From CADCWN01 sp046328475 (GTDB lineage Bacteria > Chloroflexota > Chloroflexia > Thermomicrobiales > CADCWN01): a DNA stretch of 64,000 nucleotides. The DNA is taken from the NCBI GenBank assembly GCA_046328475.1, contig JAXLWN010000034.1, forward strand, positions 8,896-72,895, in the 5' to 3' direction. A program made the translations under genes and the position numbers. Below, piece after piece: positions 57,345 to 64,000 of this stretch. The notes beneath the pieces are model-generated. The model was not told where the DNA came from. It did no database searches and saw nothing but the letters and a program-made list of their open reading frames with translations. Each line of letters starts with the position of its first letter. The stretch's first letter is position 1.

Positions 57345-57850
57345 ATCATGCAGCAGCGGCAAACCGCACGTCGCACCTCGTCGCCTCCGCCGCAGCGGAA
57401 CGCGGGCAGCTCTATCCCCTTCCTCCTCCAAGGCCGCGCGTTCGGCCGCATTGAGCGCCACAAACGGTCGATCGTCACCAGAAGTGGCGGTCGTTCCTTG
57501 TCGCACAATCTGCCACCCCACCGGCGAATCGTTCAACCCATACGCCAGCGTCTGCGGCCGGGTCGCCTGGATCTGGAAGTAGCCGTTCCCTTCCCGCAGG
57601 TAGTTGCCCAGCCGCGCGACCCGCGCCTGCTCCGTCTCGGTGAAGGTCGCCAACTCCTCCTCCGCCACCTCGCCGAACGGGATGAAGCCGCTCAGGTCGC
57701 CGCGTTCACATGCACGCCGATCACCCGCTCGGTGTCCGCGCGACCCAGCTCCGGGGCGACGAATGCGCCGTAGTCGCCCCCCTGCGCCCCATACCGCCCG
57801 TAGCCCAGGCGGCGCATCAACTCGGCCCACGCCGTGGCGATCTGCCCCAA
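57345..57850 (-). pseudogene. Epoxide hydrolase (alpha/beta hydrolase) remnant
   Basis: Two adjoining minus-strand pieces look like the middle of an epoxide hydrolase: ELMRRLGYGRYGAQGGDYGA, with the nucleophile region GGDYG, and ADTERVIGVHVN, then after a frame change near 57700 FTETEQARVARLGNYLREGN and YFQIQATRPQTLAYGLNDSP. The N-terminal cap and the C-terminal catalytic histidine part are missing. The 3' side ends in an inverted-repeat element, and after NDSP the sequence is rearranged. Confidence 0.6.
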
Positions 57851-57929
57851 CGCCCCGCCCTCCGCGCGAGTCACCCCCTCTCCTCGCGGCGGGTACCCAC
57901 CGCAGTGGGTGCGGGGCCGGGGGGGCGGT

Positions 57930-58018
57930 CCTCGCCCGTTCGCCCGTTCGCCCGTTCGCCCCTTCCCCTGTTCTCCTGCTCTATCGCCCCCACACCCCCA
58001 CGCCCCCACGCCCCGTCA
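57930..58018. repeat. GCCCGTTC octamers and CACCCCCACG repeats
   Basis: GCCCGTTC x3 and a run of CACCCCCACGCCCC sequence precede and overlap the stop codon (58016-58018) of the minus-strand MFS gene. Confidence 0.65.
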
Positions 58019-59254
58019 CTCCCCCGCCTCCCGCATCCCCCGCACCGGCGACAGCAGCACCCACAGCACCGCGAAGAGCGTCCCCACCCCCGCGATCAGC
58101 ACCGCTGCCCGCAGCCCGTAGCGCGTCGCCACCGCGCCGCCGAGCAACGCCCCGAGCGGCACCAACCCGGTGCGAAATGCGCGCATCGAGGCATTCATGC
58201 GCCCGGAGAGCAAGTGCGCGGGGGTTGTCGCCTGCCGCAAACTGACGCCCGTCACGCCGAAAATCGTCGCCGACCCCTGCACCGTCGCCTCGGCCAGCGC
58301 CACGATCGCCAGCGCCACCAGCGGCGGGCCATCCGCGAGGCCGATCGCCAGTTCACCCGCCCCGGCCAGCGCGATCGTCCCCGCCAGCGTGCGCCCCACT
58401 CCCGCGCGCCGCGCCAGCGGCCCCGCAATCGCCGCCCCCAACAGTCCGCCGATCCCGCCGATGGCAAACACCGCCCCGACCGCCGCCGGACCGAGCGCCA
58501 GCGCCCGCGTGAGATAGAGGACGTAGACCGCCGACAGAAAGCTATCGAAGAAGTTGAAGGTGCTGGTCGTCCCCGCCAGCGCACGCAGCAGCGGCGTCTG
58601 GCCCACCAGCCGCAGCCCCGCGCCGATCTCGCGCCAGATCCCGGCCCGCGCCTCCGCCGGTGGCGTCTCGGCGGCCCGGATGCGCCAGAGCAACATCCCG
58701 GAGATGAGATAGGACCCCGCGTCGAGCAAAATCGCGACCGGGGCCGAGATCGCCTGGACCAGCGTGCCCGCCACCCCCGGCCCCGCCACGTCCGCGACCG
58801 AGCTGCTCACCTGCAAGCGCCCGTTCGCCTCCACCAACTGCCCGCGCGGCACCAGCGCGGGCACATACGACAGATAGGCGATCCCGAAGAGCGTCGTCAG
58901 CAGCCCGTGCCCGAACGCCACCGCCACCAGCAGCCAGAAATGCAGCACCCCGGCAAACGCCGCGAGCGGAATCGCCAGCAGCAGCGCCGCCCGCCCCAGA
59001 TCGGCCGCGATCAGCAGCGGTCGCCGCCGCAGCCGGTCCACCCACACCCCCGCCACCAGGCTGACCAGCAGATCGGGCAACGACCCGGCCGCGACGAGGA
59101 GCCCCAACTGCCCCGGCGTCGCCCCGATCGTCAGCGCCGCCAGCAACGGCAGCGCCAGCGTCGTGATCTGCGACCCGAAGAGCGAGACCGTCTGCCCGAT
59201 CCACAGCCTGATGAAATCGGCGTTCTTCCTGAGCGGCGCTGACTGCGTTGACAT
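58016..59254 (-). CDS. MFS transporter (EntS-like exporter family)
   Basis: This exporter has 412 residues and about 12 membrane helices. NADFIRLWIGQTVSLFGSQI opens the protein, with the loop motif VWVDRLRRRPLLIAADL and NGRLQVSSSVADVAGPGVAG in the middle, typical of the EntS/MefA-like group. The substrate is unknown. ATG at 59254 (or GTG at 59263). It is the intact homologue of the broken MFS gene near 10.2-11.5 kb, with several blocks shared. Confidence 0.88.
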   Translation of the reverse strand: MSTQSAPLRKNADFIRLWIGQTVSLFGSQITTLALPLLAALTIGATPGQLGLLVAAGSLPDLLVSLVAGVWVDRLRRRPLLIAADLGRAALLLAIPLAAFAGVLHFWLLVAVAFGHGLLTTLFGIAYLSYVPALVPRGQLVEANGRLQVSSSVADVAGPGVAGTLVQAISAPVAILLDAGSYLISGMLLWRIRAAETPPAEARAGIWREIGAGLRLVGQTPLLRALAGTTSTFNFFDSFLSAVYVLYLTRALALGPAAVGAVFAIGGIGGLLGAAIAGPLARRAGVGRTLAGTIALAGAGELAIGLADGPPLVALAIVALAEATVQGSATIFGVTGVSLRQATTPAHLLSGRMNASMRAFRTGLVPLGALLGGAVATRYGLRAAVLIAGVGTLFAVLWVLLSPVRGMREAGE

Positions 59255-59329
59255 CGGCGGCACGCCCCCTGCATCGCACTATCCCCACGTATCAGCGCGG
59301 GAGTATAGCAAGGCATCGGGATCGCCACC

Positions 59330-59416
59330 TCCTATCGCTTATCGCCCCGTCCCTCGTTACTCGTTACTCGTTACTCCCCGTCCACTCACGACTCACGACT
59401 CACGACTCACGACTCA
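59330..59416. repeat. GTTACTC and ACTCACG heptamer arrays
   Basis: CGTTACT x3 is followed by ACTCACG x4-5, the latter containing the stop codon of the ThuA gene (59414-59416). The purine-rich side is the coding strand, as in the other arrays. Confidence 0.85.
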
Positions 59417-60046
59417 CGGCTCGCCCCCGCACCAGCGCAGCGCATTCCCGATCAGCGCCTGATACGACGCGTGCAGCCACACCTCGACATTGTGCCCCGG
59501 CGTCAGCACCGCCACCCGCCCGGCCCCCTCTCGCCGCGCCCAGCCGCCCGGCTGCACGCCATGCTCCGACGTCGTCGTCAAGAAGGTCTCGACCGGCTCC
59601 TCCCCCATCGCCAGGTGATAGTGCTCATCCCTGATTGTGAACGCCGCCACACCCGTCGTCAGCGGATGCGCGCCGCTCGGCGCGATCGTCACCGCGCACT
59701 GCGGCGGGTGCTGCACGAAGACTCCGCCGAGCAGCCGCCGCAGCACCGGCGTCTCGTGGTAGCCAGTCGTGCCCGAGTGGATCGCCAGCAACCCGCCGCC
59801 GTCGGCAACGTAGCTGCGAAACGCCTCCTCCACCGCCGGTGCCATCCACGGCGACCGGTCGGCCGCCGTGGCATTGTTCCCCTTCGTCAGCACCACCACT
59901 GGATACTCCGCCATCCGCTCGGCCGACCACTCGCCCGCATCCTCGATCCAGTCGAACGCGAACTCCTCCCCGGCCAGCGGTGCCAGTCCGGCGCGCGGCG
60001 TCCTCGCCGGGTGCCAGTAGTCGTCGCACAACACCAGCACGCGCAT
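59414..60046 (-). CDS. ThuA-domain protein
   Basis: This 210-residue protein has a class-I-glutamine-amidotransferase-like fold of the ThuA family (MRVLVLCDDYWHPARTPRAG, DGGGLLAIHSGTTGYHETPV, TIRDEHYHLAMG, AVLTPGHNVEVW). ThuA relatives act in trehalose or other sugar use, but the activity is undefined. GGAGGAG precedes the ATG. The otsA gene is 18 kb away, so a link is only a thought. Confidence 0.88.
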   Translation of the reverse strand: MRVLVLCDDYWHPARTPRAGLAPLAGEEFAFDWIEDAGEWSAERMAEYPVVVLTKGNNATAADRSPWMAPAVEEAFRSYVADGGGLLAIHSGTTGYHETPVLRRLLGGVFVQHPPQCAVTIAPSGAHPLTTGVAAFTIRDEHYHLAMGEEPVETFLTTTSEHGVQPGGWARREGAGRVAVLTPGHNVEVWLHASYQALIGNALRWCGGEP

Positions 60047-60135
60047 CGCTCTCCTCCATTAACGCAATCGGCCCCGCCGTTCACAGCAGGGCCGATGCAT
60101 CATACCGAAGGGGTGCGCCCGGCGCACACCAACCG

Positions 60136-61427
60136 TCAGGCGACGATTGCCGGTTCGCGCACGGGGGGCGCATCGGGTTCCAGGCGCGTCCGCTGGCGAT
60201 AGGCGTACCAGACCCCCAGCGCGACGCCCAGGACGCAGATGAACGCCACCTCGATCTGCGCCCGCTGGATCCCCTGGCGCTCGGCGAGGCTGCCGATGAT
60301 CAGGCCACCGAGCGGCGTGGTGCCGCCGAAGAGCACATGTAGATGCTCAGCACCCGTCCGCGCAACTCGGGCGGTGCCAGCAGTTGCAGCCGCGTGTTCG
60401 CCGTGGCCGTGAAGATGATGCTGCACAACCCGAGCGCCACCATCAGCGGCGCGGTGATCAGCCAGACCGGCGACAGCACCGACATCCCGAGCAAGACACT
60501 GAACCCCGCCGCGCCGAGCATCAGCGTGCGGCGCGTGGCCTTGCCGTAATAGGCGATGCCGAGCGCCGCGATCAGCGAGCCGAGCCCCATCGCGCTGGTC
60601 AGCGCCCCGAACCCCGCCGGGCCGGTGTGGATGATGTCGCGGGCGATCAAAGGCAATACCACCGTGAAGTTGTAGCCGAACAGGCCGAGGATTGCCATCA
60701 GCAGGCAGATCAGCAGCGCATCCGGCGTCTTCACGATGTAGGCAAACCCCTCGCCGATCTCGCGAAAAACGCCGCTGCGCGCCCGCCGCTTGCCGAGGAA
60801 AAACTGCTCGGGCCGCATCAGCAGCAGCATCGCCAGCACGGCGAGATAGGAGGCCGCGTTGAGCGCGAAGGGCCAGGCGAGTCCCGTCGCCGCGATCAGC
60901 ACCCCCGCGACCGACGGGCCGATGATCCGCGTCGCATTAAAGACGCTGGAATTGAGCGCGACCGCGTTCGGCAGATCATCCGGGCCGACCAGCTCCGAGA
61001 CGAACGCCTGCCGCGTCGGGTTATCGATCGCCAGCGCGCAGCCGAGAATCCCCGTCAGCACGTAGAGGTGGCCCATCTGGATCCGCCCGGTCGCGGTCAG
61101 CGCCGCCACGATCACCGCCTGGAGGCACATGATCGACTGCGTGACGAGCAGCGTCTGCCGCTTCGGCAAGCGGTCGGCCAGCACCCCGCCGAAGAGCGAG
61201 AAAAGCAGGATCGGCAGAAACTGCATCGCCGTGATCGCGCCGAGCGCCAGCGCCGACCCGGTCAATTGCAGCACCAGCCACGAATTCGCGGTGGTCCGCA
61301 TCCAGGTCCCGGTCTGCGAGATCAGTTGGCCGATCCAGAAAAGGCGATAATTGCGATGTCCCAGTGCGCGAAACGTGCGCGTGAACGACGATTGACGCGG
61401 GGCAGCGGTGCCCTGCCTGCTGATCAT
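60136..61427 (-). CDS. MFS transporter (EntS-like), one frameshift near the C-terminus
   Basis: About 430 residues when corrected. The start at 61427 has AAGGAG. Markers are FRALGHRNYRLFWIGQLISQ, LADRLPKRQTLLVTQSIMCL, ALNSSVFNATRIIGPSVAGV and LAPPELRGRVLSIYM. One base is missing near 60335 (ATGTGCTC where ATGGTGCTC fits). After correction it continues FGGTTPLGGLIIGSLAERQG to the stop at 60136. It lies 90 bases downstream of the MarR-IF1 gene on the same strand, so it is the likely regulated exporter. Confidence 0.85.
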
Positions 61428-61516
61428 CGCTGGCTCCTTATCGATCGATCCCCGGACTGAATAACCCTGCGCGGACAATGGACTGGCACAAAAGGTGCCA
61501 GTCCCGTTGCGGCGCG

Positions 61517-62200
61517 TTACTCGAAGACAAAGGTGATGCGCCCGCGCGACCGGTCGTATGGCGACGGTTCGATCGCCACCCGGTCGCCTTGTCCCACGCG
61601 GGTGTACTGTGCCCGCAATTTGCCCGACAAACTGCCCAACAACTGGTTCCCGTCGTCCAGCGCGATGGTGAACATCGCATTCGGCAGCGCCTCAAGCACC
61701 GTGCCGTTGACGACGGTGCGCGATGCAGCCGGCGCGTTATCGTCCGAACCGCCGGTCTGCCCGCTTGCCGGGTGCGTGGCTTCGGATGCGGCGGCAAGCC
61801 GCTCCAGCGCCGCCGTCACCGCCCCTAAATCCTCTCCCAGTGCCGCCGCGACCTGGGTGGCGAAGTCGCGGCCTGTCTCGGAGAGCGCGCCGACCAGCGC
61901 GAGCCCTTCGGGCGTCAATTCCAGCGGTGCCTGGCGGCGATCATCCGGCGCGGTGCCGCGCGCGAGCAACCCGCGCTCGGTCAGCTTGCCCACCAGCCCA
62001 CTCACCGTGGAGACGGTGATCCCGAGCGCGGCGGCGATTTCGCCCCCGGTCACCCCGGGCACCCGCCGAATGTGATAGAGCACGCGCAATTGCGGCAGGG
62101 TGAGGCGGTACTCCTCCCACTGCCGCAGCCGCACACCATCGAGTTCGCGGAACGCCCGCCAATACGCGCGCCTGAAGCGCGCCAACGCCTCGTCGCCCAT
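61517..62200 (-). CDS. MarR-family regulator fused to an IF-1 domain
   Basis: This protein has 227 residues in one uninterrupted frame. Residues 1-143 are a MarR winged helix (LTLPQLRVLYHIRRVPGVTG, GEIAAALGITVSTVSGLVGK, the wing TAPDDRRQAPLELTPEG). A 20-residue Ser/Gly/Ala linker follows. Residues 163-227 match translation initiation factor IF-1 along its full length (VVNGTVLEALPNAMFTIALD, GNQLLGSLSGKLRAQYTRVG, GDRVAIEPSPYDRSRGRITF). IF-1 is an OB-fold protein that binds the ribosomal A site. The fusion could sense drugs and bind RNA. The ATG lies seven bases after a TATAAT box. The MFS exporter follows. Confidence 0.88.
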   Translation of the reverse strand: MGDEALARFRRAYWRAFRELDGVRLRQWEEYRLTLPQLRVLYHIRRVPGVTGGEIAAALGITVSTVSGLVGKLTERGLLARGTAPDDRRQAPLELTPEGLALVGALSETGRDFATQVAAALGEDLGAVTAALERLAAASEATHPASGQTGGSDDNAPAASRTVVNGTVLEALPNAMFTIALDDGNQLLGSLSGKLRAQYTRVGQGDRVAIEPSPYDRSRGRITFVFE

Positions 62201-62207
62201 AGTTCGG

Positions 62208-62237
62208 ATTATACGGCACCGCCGTACTATTTGGCAA
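62208..62237 (-). promoter_or_regulatory. Near-consensus promoter with overlapping inverted-repeat operator
   Basis: On the minus strand TTGCCA (62232-62237), an 18-base spacer and TATAAT (62208-62213) precede the MarR-IF1 ATG by only seven bases, so the mRNA should be leaderless or nearly so. TACGGC-N3-GCCGTA (62212-62226), a perfect inverted repeat, lies in the spacer and touches the -10 box, which is a typical site for self-repression by a MarR dimer. Confidence 0.75.
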
Positions 62238-62448
62238 GGCCGTAGGAACGTGCCCATCGTCTCGGCGCGACAGTCATGTCGGGGGTGGAAGTTCCCTCGC
62301 GCTCATCCGCACTTCGGCATGCGCGTTTCGGACGCGAGCGCAGGGCGGCTCCATCTGGCATGAGGCTTGCACGCTCATGCGTGCTGGCGAGCACTCGCCG
62401 CACGGCTGGGGAGCCGCTAGACCGCGATTCGTGAAAGGATATCGCCCC

Positions 62449-62925
62449 ATGGCAACTGTTGAGCGAGCGATCGACGTGAATGTGCCCCTCAAGGCGGTCT
62501 ACAACCAGTGGACCCAATTCGAAGAGTTCCCGCGCTTCATGGAAGGCGTGAAAGAAGTCCGCCAGATGGGCGACAAGCGCCTCAAGTGGCGCGCGGAGAT
62601 CGCGGGCAAGGAAGAGTCCTGGGACGCCGAGATCACCGAGCAGCACCCCGACCACCGCATCGCCTGGCGCAGCACCACCGGTGCCCCCAACGCGGGCGTC
62701 GTCACCTTCCACCACCTCGACGACACCACCACCCGCGTGATGCTGCAACTCGACTACGAGCCGCAGGGCGCGGTCGAGGCGGTCGGCAGCGCGCTCGGCG
62801 TCGTCGAGCGCCGCGTGAAGGGCGACCTGGGGCGCTTCAAGTCCTTCATCGAGGAACGCGGGCGCGAAACCGGCGCGTGGCGCGGCGAGATCGCGCGCCC
62901 GGGCGAGACCCACACCGCGCACTGA
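62449..62925 (+). CDS. SRPBCC-family (cyclase/dehydrase-like) protein
   Basis: This 158-residue protein has the START-like SRPBCC fold (VERAIDVNVPLKAVYNQWTQ, FEEFPRFMEGVKEVRQMGDK, and VTFHHLDDTTTRVMLQLDYE). Members bind hydrophobic ligands. The short, single-domain form with RFMEGVKEV is common near stress genes. GAAAGGA precedes ATG 62449. It is divergent from the MarR-IF1 gene. Confidence 0.85.
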   Translation: MATVERAIDVNVPLKAVYNQWTQFEEFPRFMEGVKEVRQMGDKRLKWRAEIAGKEESWDAEITEQHPDHRIAWRSTTGAPNAGVVTFHHLDDTTTRVMLQLDYEPQGAVEAVGSALGVVERRVKGDLGRFKSFIEERGRETGAWRGEIARPGETHTAH

Positions 62926-62949
62926 CCCGCACTGGACCTGCACACACGC

Positions 62950-62982
62950 TGCACCGCCGGGGCGCATGGCCCCGGCGGTGCA
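62950..62982 (+). terminator. Strong hairpin after the SRPBCC gene
   Basis: TGCACCGCCGGGG / CCCCGGCGGTGCA forms 13 perfect pairs around a 7-base loop, 24 bases after the stop. No T-run follows. Confidence 0.55.
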
Positions 62983-63033
62983 GCGGTCGGACACGGCGCA
63001 CACTTCGGTTAGCATTTTCGCAGGGGTAGGGAC

Positions 63034-63405
63034 ATGCGCGAACGATTCCGCAAATTTGCCGACGCGACCTCTCGGGCGGTAGGCTCGCCCTGGGCCTTCA
63101 CCCTGGCCGCCCTGGTTGTCGTCGTCTGGGCGATCAGCGGCCCGATCTTCAAGTTCTCCGAAGTCTGGCAACTCGTCATCAACACCGGCACCACCATCAT
63201 CACCTTCCTGATGGTCTTCATCATTCAGAACACGCAAAACCGCGACAACCAGGCGATCCAGTTGAAGCTCGACGAGTTGATCCGCGCCGTCGAGAAAGCG
63301 CGCAACGACCTGATCGACCTGGAAGATGTCTCGGACGAAGAACTGGAACGCTTCCGCCAGGAATTTGCCCTGCACAGCCAGCGCGACAAGGCCCCCCACC
63401 ACTAG
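63034..63405 (+). CDS. Low-affinity iron permease-family membrane protein
   Basis: This protein has 123 residues and two membrane segments (PWAFTLAALVVVVWAISGPI and LVINTGTTIITFLMVFIIQN). They are followed by NTQNRDNQAIQLKLDELIRA, the conserved block of PF04120 proteins, and a charged tail. The iron role comes from a fungal member and is not proven in bacteria. Confidence 0.85.
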   Translation: MRERFRKFADATSRAVGSPWAFTLAALVVVVWAISGPIFKFSEVWQLVINTGTTIITFLMVFIIQNTQNRDNQAIQLKLDELIRAVEKARNDLIDLEDVSDEELERFRQEFALHSQRDKAPHH

Positions 63406-63435
63406 TCCTCCGCTCCAAACGACCAGCGCCCACGC

Positions 63436-63471
63436 CGCGCCACCGGGAAACCTCCGGCGGCGCGTTCTTTT
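63436..63471 (+). terminator. Intrinsic terminator
   Basis: CGCGCC-A-CCGG and CCGG-C-GGCGCG pair around a 7-base loop, followed by TTCTTTT. It lies 30 bases after the iron-permease-family stop. Confidence 0.7.
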
Positions 63472-63550
63472 GTCGCGCGGCCGCTGTCCCGCAGGCCGCG
63501 CGATACGCTAGCATCCCCCATGCTGGCAACCGGGCGCGAAAGGGCGAGCG

Positions 63551-64000
63551 ATGCTGCTACATGTGCTCGATCTCTGCGGGGTGGCGGTCTTCGCGATCAG
63601 CGGCGTGGCGAGCGCGCGTCGCGCCGGGATGGACATCTTCGGCATCCTCGTGATCGCCGTCATCACCGCGATCGGCGGCGGCACCCTCCGCGACCTCCTG
63701 CTCGGGCGGCAGCCCGTCTTCTGGGTGCAGGATGCGGCGTACCTCATCGTGATCACCGGCGCGGTCGCGGCAACCCTCGTCTACGTCCGCTGGTGGACGA
63801 CGCCGACCCAACTCCTCGATCTCGCCGACACCGGCGGCCTCGCCCTCTTCACCGTCGGCGGCACCCAGACCGCGCTGTCACTGGGCACCGCCTGGCACGC
63901 CGCAATCGTGATGGGCATGCTCTCCGGCTGCGCCGGCGGCATCCTGCGCGACGTGCTCTGCGGCGAAGTCCCCTACCTGCTGCGCCGCGAGGTCTACGCC
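63551..64000 (+). CDS. Trimeric intracellular cation (TRIC/UPF0126) channel, 3' end beyond the window
   Basis: 150 codons are visible before the right edge, out of about 200 usual. The two repeated halves show the TRIC glycine pattern: FAISGVASARRAGMDIFGIL with TAIGGGTLRDLLLGRQPVFW, and FTVGGTQTALSLG with GCAGGILRDVLCGEVP. It forms potassium-permeable channels in the membrane. ATG at 63551 follows AGGGCGAG. Confidence 0.88.
   Translation, partial: MLLHVLDLCGVAVFAISGVASARRAGMDIFGILVIAVITAIGGGTLRDLLLGRQPVFWVQDAAYLIVITGAVAATLVYVRWWTTPTQLLDLADTGGLALFTVGGTQTALSLGTAWHAAIVMGMLSGCAGGILRDVLCGEVPYLLRREVYA

Overview
The window is 64 kb of GC-rich bacterial DNA. Several features suggest the phylum Chloroflexota (a Thermomicrobia-like lineage is my guess): three Uma2-family nucleases, many lipoproteins with Thr/Pro-rich linkers, a T-box before proS, a RIO-type kinase, and many dispersed short tandem repeats. 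No rRNA, tRNA or CRISPR array is visible. The assignment rests on gene content only.

Layout. 0-2.4 kb: a propeller lipoprotein, an M23 peptidase and a small membrane protein. 2.8-6.8 kb: an oligopeptide-type ABC importer (two permeases and a Tat lipoprotein binding protein) without ATPases. 6.9-13.7 kb: minus-strand genes broken by many single-base frameshifts (proS with an intact T-box leader, a double GNAT, an MFS exporter, a sugar dehydrogenase) plus one intact Uma2 gene. 14-31 kb: mixed metabolic and regulatory genes (Na+/H+ antiporter, CrtI-like oxidoreductase, VOC and AraC, PLP enzyme, SDR, lipid kinase, RIO kinase, photolyase, methyltransferase). 31-35 kb: a large secreted choice-of-anchor-D protein and a GMC oxidoreductase. 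35.5-37.6 kb: a Rep-like gene preceded by an AT-rich patch and at least five 17-bp iterons, which looks like a plasmid-type replication origin. 37.6-45.2 kb: lipoproteins, an AMP-forming ligase, a trehalose-phosphate synthase, a creatininase-family protein, a third Uma2 and a protein with three L7/L12-like repeats. 45.2-56 kb: a tightly packed cluster comprising a GT39, PqqD, an HprK-like kinase, GT4, GT39, two GT2, an ABC exporter and a PF14907-type nucleotidyltransferase. 56-64 kb: NudC, two MFS exporters, ThuA, a MarR regulator fused to an IF-1 domain, a SRPBCC protein, an iron-permease-family protein and a TRIC channel gene cut by the window edge.

The strongest novelty candidates are: (1) a MarR-type regulator whose C-terminus is a complete translation initiation factor IF-1 domain, transcribed from a near-consensus promoter that should give a leaderless mRNA and that overlaps a perfect inverted repeat; (2) a family of about 80-220 bp elements whose ends are arrays of 7-bp (sometimes 8-bp) tandem repeats in inverted orientation, placed exactly between convergent stop codons and in places read through as protein; (3) the Rep/iteron module; (4) a PqqD-HprK-nucleotidyltransferase-ABC cluster with glycosyltransferases but no visible cyclase, in which PqqD carries a precursor-like tail.

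Many frameshifts look like single-base indels in otherwise conserved reading frames, often at doubled bases. I treat them mainly as sequence or assembly errors. The exception is the epoxide hydrolase remnant at 57.3-57.9 kb, which looks truly decayed.
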